A stretch of 5,374 bases of DNA, from the NCBI GenBank assembly GCA_020024155.1, contig JAHHUE010000090.1, positions 1 to 5,374 of the forward strand, given 5' to 3'. How positions within the stretch are numbered: position 1 is the first letter of the stretch; every line of letters begins with the position of its first letter. Of this stretch, positions 1 through 5,374 are shown piece by piece. The stretch is from Oscillospiraceae bacterium. GTDB taxonomy: Bacteria > Bacillota > Clostridia > Oscillospirales > Ruminococcaceae. The notes beneath the pieces are model-generated. The model searched no databases. It was not told the origin of the DNA and saw nothing but the letters and a program-made list of their open reading frames with translations. The translations under genes were made by a program, and so were the position numbers.

Positions 1-316
1 AGCCCATTGCATAAATTTTTGCAAAACCTCCTGATAAAGTTGCATCAATTGTTGGTATTTGTTCAAGATAAACTTTACCCATACTACCATCAATTGAAAT
101 ATATTTGCCTTCACCAACATCTATATCTTTAAAGTAAGCAATTTTATTGTTAAAATCAGCTCTAAGCTCATTGCACCCTAATACGCAGCAACGTCCTATA
201 CCACGAGCAACAACTGCTGCATGACTTGTCGTACCACCACGAGCCGTTAGTATACCTTTTGAAAGTGCCATGCCTTATATATCTTCCGGAGAAGTTTCAA
301 CCCTTACAATAATAAC
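1..316 (-). pseudogene. ppdK: Pyruvate phosphate dikinase fragment, 5'-truncated with an in-frame stop; runs off the left edge
   Basis: Read leftwards from 316, the frame gives VIIVRVETSPEDI, a TAA stop at 275-277, then GMALSKGILTARGG, TTSHAAVVARGIGRCCVLGC and a further run ending in GGFAKIYAMG at the edge. This is the swivelling phosphohistidine domain of pyruvate phosphate dikinase (interconverts pyruvate/ATP/Pi and PEP/AMP/PPi). The catalytic His is the codon at 221-223, inside the TSHAAVVARG signature. The family normally has an acidic residue where the TAA falls, so a single GAA-to-TAA change would explain it. The whole N-terminal ATP-grasp part is missing: homology starts only about 15 bp after the rtcB stop and in another frame. 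An ATG at 269-271 directly follows the TAA and opens 90 codons to the edge, so a short C-terminal polypeptide could be made, but it would lack the ATP-binding half. Family identity is sure; pseudogene status is inferred. A sequencing error could explain the stop but not the missing 5' part. Confidence 0.85.
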
Positions 317-332
317 TGATTCATTTCTTTTT

Positions 333-1556
333 TTATTCTCCTGCTTTGAAATTGTATATAGGTTTTATAATTTTAACAATCTCAGCAGTAGGTCCAATAT
401 TGTCAACTATATCTTTCATACTTTTGTAAGCCATTGGGCTTTCATCAAGTGTGTTATCACCAATTGAAGTACTAAATATCCCCTCCATAGATTTTTCAAA
501 CTCTTCCAGTGTAAACTTCTCTTTTGCACTTTTACGGCTAAAAAGTCTGCCTGCTCCATGTGGTGCAGAATTGTTCCAATCTTTGTTGCCTTTGCCTATA
601 CAAATCAAACTTCCATCTCTCATATTCATAGGTATAAGCAATTTTTCTCCTATTTTTGCAGAAACTGCACCTTTTCTCACCATATTGCTGTCTATATCTA
701 TATAGTTATGTATTGTTTCAAAATGACCAAAGTTTTCAAGAGATTTATCAAACATTTTTTTAAGAATTATATTAGCAATTTCTATTCTATTATCGGTTGC
801 AAAGGTCTGGCAAATTCTCATATCATCCAAATACATATTTCTATATTCACCCGTAAGATAGCAAAGTTCTTTTGGCATAGATATTTCTTTGGCTTGAAAT
901 TCTGCTTTTAAAACTTTGATAGCCGATTGTATTTCATCTCTTCTGCCAGCTTGTTTATATTCTTCAATCAATTTATTTTGCTTTTCAAAAAGTTTATCTG
1001 CACCACGGCATATATCGTATGCCATATTTTGATATATTTCTGCCACTTGTTTGCCTAAATTTCTACTTCCGGTATGAATTACAAGGTACTTTTTATTTTC
1101 ATCATCTACATCTATTTCTATAAAATGATTGCCTCCACCTAATGTACCCAGACTGCGTTCTATCCAACGACTTCTTTTTAAATTTCTATAACAATGCAAA
1201 TTTTGAAGTTCTGTATATTTTGCTAATCTTCCTTCGTGTACATTTTTTCCACTTGGGACATAATCTCTGATTACATTATCAAAAGTCTGAAAATCTATTT
1301 CTATGTTTCCAAGCTCCACTGTTAACATACCACAGCCTATATCAACTCCAACTATATTTGGAATTACCATTTCTCCTAAATCTGCTGTAAATCCAATAAC
1401 GCACCCTGCTCCGGCATGAACATCCGGCATAATTCTTATACTGCATCCTTTTGTAAATTCAAGGTCGCATAATTGTTTTATTTGCTTTGCTGCATTCTCT
1501 TCTATGTAATCTGTATAAATTTTTGCAGTATTATATAATCCTTTTATTTCCATCAT
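333..1556 (-). CDS. rtcB: RtcB-family RNA ligase (3'-phosphate/2',3'-cyclic phosphate to 5'-OH), 407 aa
   Basis: RtcB joins RNA 3'-phosphate or 2',3'-cyclic phosphate ends to 5'-OH ends with GTP and Mn2+, repairing cleaved tRNA and other RNA in the cytoplasm. The length matches the short E. coli-type RtcB (about 408 aa). All hallmark motifs are present in order: DVHAGAG (45-51), VGVDIGCGM (69-77) with metal-binding Cys75, GGGNHFIE (140-147) with Asn143 and His144, HTGSRN (161-166) with His161, HNY (283-285) with His283, and APHGAGR (331-337) whose His333 is the residue expected to carry GMP. The enzyme therefore looks active. It starts with two ATGs in a row; an AGGTAGGTG site 7 nt upstream supports the first. 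It follows the slipin gene by 19 bp and is surely cotranscribed with it. I see no terminator after its stop, so transcription should run into the ppdK remnant. No rtcA cyclase gene is in the window. Confidence 0.96.
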   Translation of the reverse strand: MMEIKGLYNTAKIYTDYIEENAAKQIKQLCDLEFTKGCSIRIMPDVHAGAGCVIGFTADLGEMVIPNIVGVDIGCGMLTVELGNIEIDFQTFDNVIRDYVPSGKNVHEGRLAKYTELQNLHCYRNLKRSRWIERSLGTLGGGNHFIEIDVDDENKKYLVIHTGSRNLGKQVAEIYQNMAYDICRGADKLFEKQNKLIEEYKQAGRRDEIQSAIKVLKAEFQAKEISMPKELCYLTGEYRNMYLDDMRICQTFATDNRIEIANIILKKMFDKSLENFGHFETIHNYIDIDSNMVRKGAVSAKIGEKLLIPMNMRDGSLICIGKGNKDWNNSAPHGAGRLFSRKSAKEKFTLEEFEKSMEGIFSTSIGDNTLDESPMAYKSMKDIVDNIGPTAEIVKIIKPIYNFKAGE

Positions 1557-1575
1557 TTTTATACACCTACCTATC

Positions 1576-2676
1576 TTATGTGTTTGTTCCTCTTAGTACC
1601 GCTGTTAGTTGTGAAAGCAAATCTCCATTACCGTTAACAGTAATATTGCCAACATTTTCGCAAATACGCTCTACATATTCAAGTTCCTTTAATTTATAAA
1701 GTGTCTTATTTTCATCCATAAGTTTTGCTGTATTAAGCAATGAACGAGTAGATGCAACCTCTTCTCTGCGAGTAATAACATTGGCCTGAGCTCTTTTTTC
1801 TGCAATTAAAACAGTGTTCATAATATCGCGAATTTCTCCTGGCAATATAATATCTTTTACCCCTGCATCCACAATTTCTACAAACAAATCACCTTCCTTA
1901 TCTTTCAATCGTTTTAAAACATATTCCGATAATTGTTCTTTGTTCTGCAAGATTTCATCAATACGATATTTGCCAATAAAATCACGCAATGCAAGTTGTG
2001 CAATAATATGTATCTGCTCTTTGTAGTCGTCAATTTTTGTAACTACATTTATATAATCGGTTATACGGTAATTGCAAACAAAGTTTACTCTAACCGAAAC
2101 TTTATCTTGTGTAAGTATTTCTTGACCTGTAATATCCATTTTTGTAAGACGAGTATCAATATATTCAATATCAACCTTTACATCTGTTCTCCAAAAATAA
2201 TATACACCTGCATCCAATATTTCAACCAATTTTTGATTAAAATAAAGTCTTGCCTTTTGATATTGCATTACCTGCACTTTTATGTAGAGTTGTTCTGGAA
2301 TTTTTGAAAAAATGTACTCTGGAACATTATCAGATATTCTTGGGGAAGAAATATCAACCATTGTAAACTCATGTTTATCATAAGTTGTAAAGTATGCATA
2401 TTTACCTGTTGGCAATACATTTTTAAATTTTCCATTTACAAAGTGTAGTGCCAACTGACAGTCTGCAATTTCTACACAAACTGTATTTGAGCGTACATCT
2501 TCATTTTCCAACAATACATCCAATGAAGCATATTCAGACTGTACTAATCTGTCTATATCCACAATCTCTATTGTTTTATCTCCAAAAATGTAGTGTTTTC
2601 CCGTATTAAGCATTTTTATGAACTTACCATTTTTAAAAAGAAGACCTTTTTGATTTTCGTTAATAATTGTTTTCAT
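1576..2676 (-). CDS. Slipin family (SPFH/band 7) protein, 366 aa
   Basis: SPFH proteins form membrane-associated oligomers that organise or scaffold other proteins. The SPFH domain covers about residues 165-300, with the typical GQEILTQDKVSVRVNF stretch (184-199), ALRDFIGKYRIDEIL (229-243), VEIVDAGVKDIILP (266-279) and the charged helix IAEKRAQANVITRREE (291-306), likely a short coiled coil for oligomerisation. There is no N-terminal transmembrane hairpin as in classical stomatins. Instead the first 160 residues hold three copies of a short beta-type motif ending NTGKHYIF, PTGKYAYF and DAGVYYFW, so membrane attachment, if any, must be indirect or peripheral. A GGAGG site (2686-2690) lies 9 nt before the ATG. 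The 19-bp gap to rtcB, with the rtcB binding site in it, makes the two an operon, and a role in RtcB-linked RNA repair follows from context only. Family call is firm; the biochemical role is unknown. Confidence 0.92.
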   Translation of the reverse strand: MKTIINENQKGLLFKNGKFIKMLNTGKHYIFGDKTIEIVDIDRLVQSEYASLDVLLENEDVRSNTVCVEIADCQLALHFVNGKFKNVLPTGKYAYFTTYDKHEFTMVDISSPRISDNVPEYIFSKIPEQLYIKVQVMQYQKARLYFNQKLVEILDAGVYYFWRTDVKVDIEYIDTRLTKMDITGQEILTQDKVSVRVNFVCNYRITDYINVVTKIDDYKEQIHIIAQLALRDFIGKYRIDEILQNKEQLSEYVLKRLKDKEGDLFVEIVDAGVKDIILPGEIRDIMNTVLIAEKRAQANVITRREEVASTRSLLNTAKLMDENKTLYKLKELEYVERICENVGNITVNGNGDLLSQLTAVLRGTNT

Positions 2677-2685
2677 ATATCAAAA

Positions 2686-2690
2686 CCTCC
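2686..2690 (-). promoter_or_regulatory. Ribosome binding site of the slipin gene
   Basis: GGAGG on the minus strand, 9 nt before the ATG at 2676. It fixes the start at the far end of the long leader that carries the tRNA-like RNA. Confidence 0.85.
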
Positions 2691-2759
2691 AAAAGTTTTA
2701 TAATCGTTTAAACAGTTACCGATACATTTTTTACGGCAATAATATTAAGTATTCTTTGG

Positions 2760-2790
2760 AAAAAGCGGAAAGTTTAACTTTTGGCTTTTT
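2760..2790 (-). terminator. Possible terminator-like hairpin between the small RNA and the slipin gene
   Basis: AAAAAGC (2760-2766) pairs with GCTTTTT (2784-2790), followed inward by a 2x2 mismatch and a second stem AAAGT/ACTTT (2769-2773 with 2777-2781) with a 3-nt loop. It is nearly symmetrical, so either strand would end in five U residues. It could terminate the small RNA and separate it from slipin-rtcB, or act as an attenuator in a long leader. The stem is A/U-rich and the U-run is part of the stem, so this is a weak call. Confidence 0.35.
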
Positions 2791-2908
2791 CTTCTAATAT
2801 ACGGTATCCTATTATCAACAAGGCAAAAAACGTATTGCATTTATCTTTAATCACAATATTGTAACTAAATTTACTTTGCGTAGTAACTGCTTTTTAATTA
2901 TGCATTAT

Positions 2909-3012
2909 TACAAAATTTGTCATTGTACTTTTTTATTACCAAACCAACTGGTGAAGATTAAATCTTCAGCAGGAATCGAACCTGCGATTAAAAATATGTA
3001 TATAATTTTACA
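2909..3012 (-). ncRNA. Permuted tRNA-like RNA, resembling a bacterial YrlA-type Y RNA
   Basis: Reading leftwards on the minus strand: T-stem GCAGG (2981-2985), 7-nt loop UUCGAUU with the canonical T-loop pattern, CCUGC (2969-2973); directly after it UGAAGAU (2962-2968), loop UUA, AUCUUCA (2952-2958), a perfect 7-bp stem of acceptor length; then D-arm CCA (2949-2951), loop GUUGGUU, UGG (2939-2941). T-loop UUC and D-loop GG could make the usual tRNA elbow contact. Where the anticodon stem would join, UUUUUA (2989-2994) can pair with UAAAAA (2930-2935), and UGUAAAAUU (3004-3012) with AAUUUUGUA (2909-2917, two G-U pairs). The order T-arm, capped acceptor, D-arm is that of YrlA Y RNAs, which pair their two ends in a Ro-binding stem. 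The outer stem and true ends are uncertain; transcription could begin near 3065. I see no clear Ro-binding motif. The tRNA-like core is strongly supported, the Y RNA name less so. Confidence 0.75.
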
Positions 3013-3071
3013 TATATTCGCAACCTTTTACTTGGCATACGCTTTGGAATATCCTTGCGCACCGCTGTGAT

Positions 3072-3101
3072 TTAATACACTAACTTAAAGTAATCTTGCA
3101 A
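3072..3101 (-). promoter_or_regulatory. Possible promoter of the tRNA-like RNA
   Basis: On the minus strand TTGCAA (3096-3101) and TATTAA (3072-3077) are 18 nt apart, downstream of the wyl terminator and upstream of the RNA, which would place the start near 3065. A competing -10, TATACT, overlaps slightly upstream with only a poor -35. The -35 sits in an 8-bp palindrome CTTGCAAG (3095-3102) that could be a protein site. A promoter is expected somewhere here because the preceding operon is terminated; the exact choice is uncertain. Confidence 0.45.
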
Positions 3102-3137
3102 GTATAAGTATATATGAGCAATATCACTTTATCACGG

Positions 3138-3176
3138 AAAAAAAGTTGCGAACTCTCATTTAAGTCCGCAACTTTT
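3138..3176 (-). terminator. Intrinsic terminator of the two-gene WYL operon
   Basis: On the minus strand AAAAGUUGCGGACU (3163-3176) pairs over 14 bp (one G-U) with AGUUCGCAACUUUU (3141-3154), 8-nt loop, followed by an uninterrupted run of U to 3138. The upstream arm is inside the last six codons and the TGA of the second WYL gene lies in the loop. This strongly isolates the regulators' transcript from the downstream small RNA and slipin-rtcB. Confidence 0.9.
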
Positions 3177-4067
3177 CTGTAATCTCAGTCTGTCTTTTAT
3201 TAAATTAACAAATATTGCTGGCTCTTGCACTTTTACAAATGGTCCAAAAGAAAGCACTCTGATAACAAGCTCTGTTCTGTCACTTTTATCATAATATACT
3301 GTTATTTTATAACGGTTATCGCAAATTCTTTCTGCCTCTTTTTTGAAATGTGCAAAATGCAATAAAAATCGTTCAAGAGCTTTTCTGTCGTCAAACAGTT
3401 CTACAACAAAATACTCCTCTAAATGTTTAGTGCTTGTTACTGTTTTATGATTTGAGTTTCCTATTATCTCACATTCCTTTATTCCTGATAGATTTAATGT
3501 AGATATAAAACTTCCACAAACTAAATTTGCTCTAAATCTATCATCTTTTTCAGAATATTCTAATTCAATAGGTGTGCCGGAAATTCTTTTTTCTTCTCCC
3601 TTCATACTTACATATTCAGCTTTAATTATTTTATTTTCTTTTATTGCTTTTAATATAGTACGAAAATTTTTAATATAAGTTTCATCTTCATACAAGTCCC
3701 CATCATTATACTTATCAAATAAAATATAATCATCTGGCATAAATAATGGCTCTATATCTTTTAAAAAATCAAAATTTACATCAAACAACTTCATTCTTTT
3801 GTCAAGAGAAATTGTTTTTAACCATCTTAATTCTAATGTAGTTAATGGAATTGTAGGTGTATGTTTTATTTGAGTTTTATAATCCTTATCAATCAATTTC
3901 CATTTACCACTATTTAATGCAGAAGAAATTTCTATATAGCTTTCAGCAAATGCTTTTTTGTCTATAACTTCTTTCATTCTTTTTTCATTAAGCTCATTTT
4001 GTATTGCCAATTTTAATATAGACGCCACTGCTGAATAATAGCAGCCATATATTTCATTAAACAGCAC
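3156..4067 (-). CDS. WYL domain protein, second of a tandem pair, no obvious DNA-binding domain (303 aa)
   Basis: The WYL domain spans about residues 137-203 (AIKENKIIKAEYVSMKG, then a P-I-E-L strand) and is followed by a C-terminal extension (WCX) at about 218-297 with the recognisable VLSFGPFVKV (271-280). WYL domains bind ligands, in several cases nucleic acid, and control the attached or partner regulator. The residues at the W-Y-L position read FRANLVCG, so the name-giving motif is degenerate. The N-terminal 130 residues (LFNEIYGCYYSAV at the start, LTTLELRWLK at 75-84, DGDLY at 122-126) fit a family of Firmicute WYL proteins I recognise, but I see no standard helix-turn-helix there. Start is GTG with GAGGTGA 6 nt upstream overlapping the stop of the preceding gene, so translation is probably coupled. 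It likely works with its partner as regulator of the slipin-rtcB/small RNA unit (inference). Confidence 0.87.
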   Translation of the reverse strand: MLFNEIYGCYYSAVASILKLAIQNELNEKRMKEVIDKKAFAESYIEISSALNSGKWKLIDKDYKTQIKHTPTIPLTTLELRWLKTISLDKRMKLFDVNFDFLKDIEPLFMPDDYILFDKYNDGDLYEDETYIKNFRTILKAIKENKIIKAEYVSMKGEEKRISGTPIELEYSEKDDRFRANLVCGSFISTLNLSGIKECEIIGNSNHKTVTSTKHLEEYFVVELFDDRKALERFLLHFAHFKKEAERICDNRYKITVYYDKSDRTELVIRVLSFGPFVKVQEPAIFVNLIKDRLRLQKSCGLK

Positions 4068-4078
4068 TATATATCACC

Positions 4079-5299
4079 TCATATTCCATATATGCTATAC
4101 ATATTTTCAATGTCTTGTTTAAATTGATTTTCAATAGTTCGATTTGAAAAATTTATCTTTGTTATGCGACAAATAAAAGTTCTTATCCATGGAATCATTT
4201 CATTTGTGCTATAAACATCTGCTGAGAAAACACAAGTATTTTTATCAACACGAGTAACAGTTCCTATTCTCTTTTCTCTTAATAAACGATTATAGATATG
4301 TTCTTCATTATCTCCGATATGTACAGTAAATTCCACATGCTCAATTTTTCCGTCTCCTATTGATACTCCCCATAAATGTTTTTTGATTTTTTTGTATAAT
4401 TCCAATGCTTGCTGATAATTTTCAGCTTTTCCCATTTGTTTTACTGTTTTTATATAATCTAATCTGTAAACTTTTATGGTTTTATATAATAAATTATAAG
4501 CAATTAAATATTGTCTTCCGTTTTGTGTGCTTACATATATTTTTAATGGTATTACTTCTTTATTTTGTTCTATATTTTTACCTTGTGGCTCATATATAAT
4601 TTCAACAGTATTCCTTTCATATATTGCACTAAAAATTTCACACAAAATTTCACTGTCAATTGCATTGTTTATATAGTGATGCTTAAATGAAAAACAACTG
4701 TTATTCTCATATTTATCAAGCAAAAAACTTCCAATAACACCACAACCTGAAACCTCAGAAAAGAAATTGATAGAATCCAATAAGTTTGAAATACCCAAAT
4801 CTTCAACTCTACTGTAAAGAACCTGTTTGCCTTGTTTTTGTGTTTTTATCAAACCAAGTTCTGTGTACTCTTTTAATTTTTTTCTTACAGTAGACTCATC
4901 ATAAAATGTTTCACAAGAAAACTTGCTTAAATAATCTTCATCAATTTTTTCTGTTATCTCACTAAGCGAAAAATATATGTTTGGTGCATATAAAATATCA
5001 AAAATAATGAAATGGAGTGTAATATCTCCATCTGTAAAACTTTTTGCTTTTAATGCTTTATACAAAGGGTTGCTTTTAGTTTTTCTTGAATCAATGGATA
5101 AAAACACATTTTTACCTTCTTGTGTTTGATGAAATCCCATATAATTGCCCAAATAGCTTTCTATCCTTCGTTTTTCGTTATCATAAGAACGTGCACTTTT
5201 CTTATCATATTCTCCACGAGTCTTAAACCCATAGATGTAAAACTCTTTCATATATCCACGTATTCTCTGAAAATTTTTAATCAACTCAAAATAAGCCAA
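4079..5299 (-). CDS. WYL domain transcriptional regulator with N-terminal winged helix, first of a tandem pair (406 aa)
   Basis: Residues about 95-165 look like a winged helix: FYDESTVRKKLKEYTELGLIK is a recognition helix followed by a beta wing (KQVLYSR). The WYL domain covers about 215-290 with GRQYLIAYN (261-269) and YRLDYI (278-283), and a C-terminal WCX-type region follows (about 318-405, MIPWIRTFICRI). Such proteins are ligand-controlled regulators; the conserved early stretch KSARSYDNEKRRIESYLG fits a Clostridial subfamily. I choose the TTG at 5297-5299: AGGGTGA sits 5 nt upstream, and the resulting start (M)AYFELIKNF matches how I recall homologues beginning. A GTG at 5308 has no usable site spacing and an ATG at 5251 has only a weak site. 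It is first in its operon, 11 bp before the second WYL gene. Target and ligand are not visible; the adjacent RNA-repair genes are the natural candidates, with RNA ends or fragments as possible signals (inference). Confidence 0.9.
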   Translation of the reverse strand: MAYFELIKNFQRIRGYMKEFYIYGFKTRGEYDKKSARSYDNEKRRIESYLGNYMGFHQTQEGKNVFLSIDSRKTKSNPLYKALKAKSFTDGDITLHFIIFDILYAPNIYFSLSEITEKIDEDYLSKFSCETFYDESTVRKKLKEYTELGLIKTQKQGKQVLYSRVEDLGISNLLDSINFFSEVSGCGVIGSFLLDKYENNSCFSFKHHYINNAIDSEILCEIFSAIYERNTVEIIYEPQGKNIEQNKEVIPLKIYVSTQNGRQYLIAYNLLYKTIKVYRLDYIKTVKQMGKAENYQQALELYKKIKKHLWGVSIGDGKIEHVEFTVHIGDNEEHIYNRLLREKRIGTVTRVDKNTCVFSADVYSTNEMIPWIRTFICRITKINFSNRTIENQFKQDIENMYSIYGI

Positions 5300-5310
5300 T
5301 AAAATCACCC
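5292..5310 (-). promoter_or_regulatory. Ribosome binding site that decides a TTG start
   Basis: On the minus strand AGGGTGA precedes TTG (5297-5299) with 5 nt between. The upstream GTG (5306-5308) is itself part of this AGGGTGA site, so it is unlikely to be the start codon. Confidence 0.65.
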
Positions 5311-5335
5311 TTTTTATACAATAATCTTTTTACTA

Positions 5336-5364
5336 ATTATATTAAGTAAGAATATATTTTACAA
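5336..5364 (-). promoter_or_regulatory. Sigma-A promoter of the WYL operon
   Basis: On the minus strand TTGTAA (5359-5364), a 17-nt spacer, and a perfect TATAAT (5336-5341). The predicted start near 5329 leaves a leader of about 30 nt before the TTG codon. It implies that the two regulators are made constitutively or nearly so, unlike the downstream slipin gene, for which I find no such promoter. Confidence 0.75.
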
Positions 5365-5374
5365 GATAATATAT

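Noticed and set aside
270..467. Plus-strand open frame over the ppdK/rtcB junction
   Set aside because: It is antisense to the recognisable ppdK and rtcB coding sequences and has no family resemblance or binding site.
558..911. Plus-strand open frames inside rtcB (also 451-705 and 1487-1699)
   Set aside because: They are shadows of the highly conserved rtcB or slipin frames, rich in Phe/Ile/Cys as expected for antisense of A/T-rich genes.
1933..2307. Plus-strand 124-codon open frame inside the slipin gene
   Set aside because: Antisense shadow of a clear SPFH protein; no binding site and no recognisable domain.
2861..2888. GTAACT direct repeat (2861-2866 and 2883-2888) as a possible operator or repeat array
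   Set aside because: Only two 6-bp copies in A/T-rich DNA, within chance expectation; no further unit, so no CRISPR or iteron array.
2939..2985. An ordinary tRNA gene
   Set aside because: The T-arm comes before the D-arm, the acceptor-like strands are joined by a 3-nt loop, and no anticodon loop or free 3' acceptor end exists, so it cannot be charged as a normal tRNA.
2876..3070. Plus-strand 64-codon open frame across the gap
   Set aside because: It contains the SSAGIEPAI string typical of translating a tRNA T-arm backwards, has no ribosome binding site I can see, and is explained by the minus-strand tRNA-like RNA.
4405..4599. Plus-strand hydrophobic open frame inside the first WYL gene
   Set aside because: The apparent membrane-like composition comes from reading A/T-rich coding sequence backwards; no upstream signals.

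Overview
The window is a low-G+C, minus-strand locus, probably from a Clostridia-like Firmicute (Lachnospiraceae-type is my best guess). The evidence is strong GGAGG/AGGTGA ribosome binding sites, GTG and TTG starts, a pair of WYL proteins of a type I know from Clostridia, and a pyruvate phosphate dikinase fragment. Everything that looks genuinely encoded reads right to left.

From the right edge: a consensus-like sigma-A promoter (5336-5364) drives two tandem WYL-domain regulators (4079-5299 and 3156-4067). Their stop and start are 11 bp apart, and they end in a strong intrinsic terminator that overlaps the last codons of the second gene. A gap of about 480 bp follows. It is not empty. On the minus strand, about 2939-2985 folds as a circularly permuted tRNA-like module: canonical T-arm, then a 7-bp acceptor-like stem closed by a 3-nt loop, then a D-arm with an AGUUGG-type loop. 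This order (T-arm, capped acceptor, D-arm, with both RNA ends leaving where the anticodon stem would be) is the one I associate with bacterial YrlA-type Y RNAs. Next come a slipin/SPFH protein (1576-2676) and an RtcB-family RNA ligase (333-1556), 19 bp apart and clearly one operon.

Together the locus looks like a regulated RNA-repair module: two WYL sensors, a tRNA-mimicking small RNA, a membrane-scaffold-type slipin and RtcB. In the known Salmonella arrangement (rsr-yrlBA-rtcBA) the Y RNA partner is the Ro60 homologue Rsr. No Rsr or RtcA is visible here, and the slipin occupies that place. The functional link is inference from gene order and RNA shape.

At the left edge, 15 bp beyond the rtcB stop, lies a broken piece of ppdK. 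It begins abruptly in the middle of the phosphohistidine (swivel) domain and carries an in-frame TAA, so the operon has been joined to, or inserted into, a remnant of an unrelated metabolic gene.
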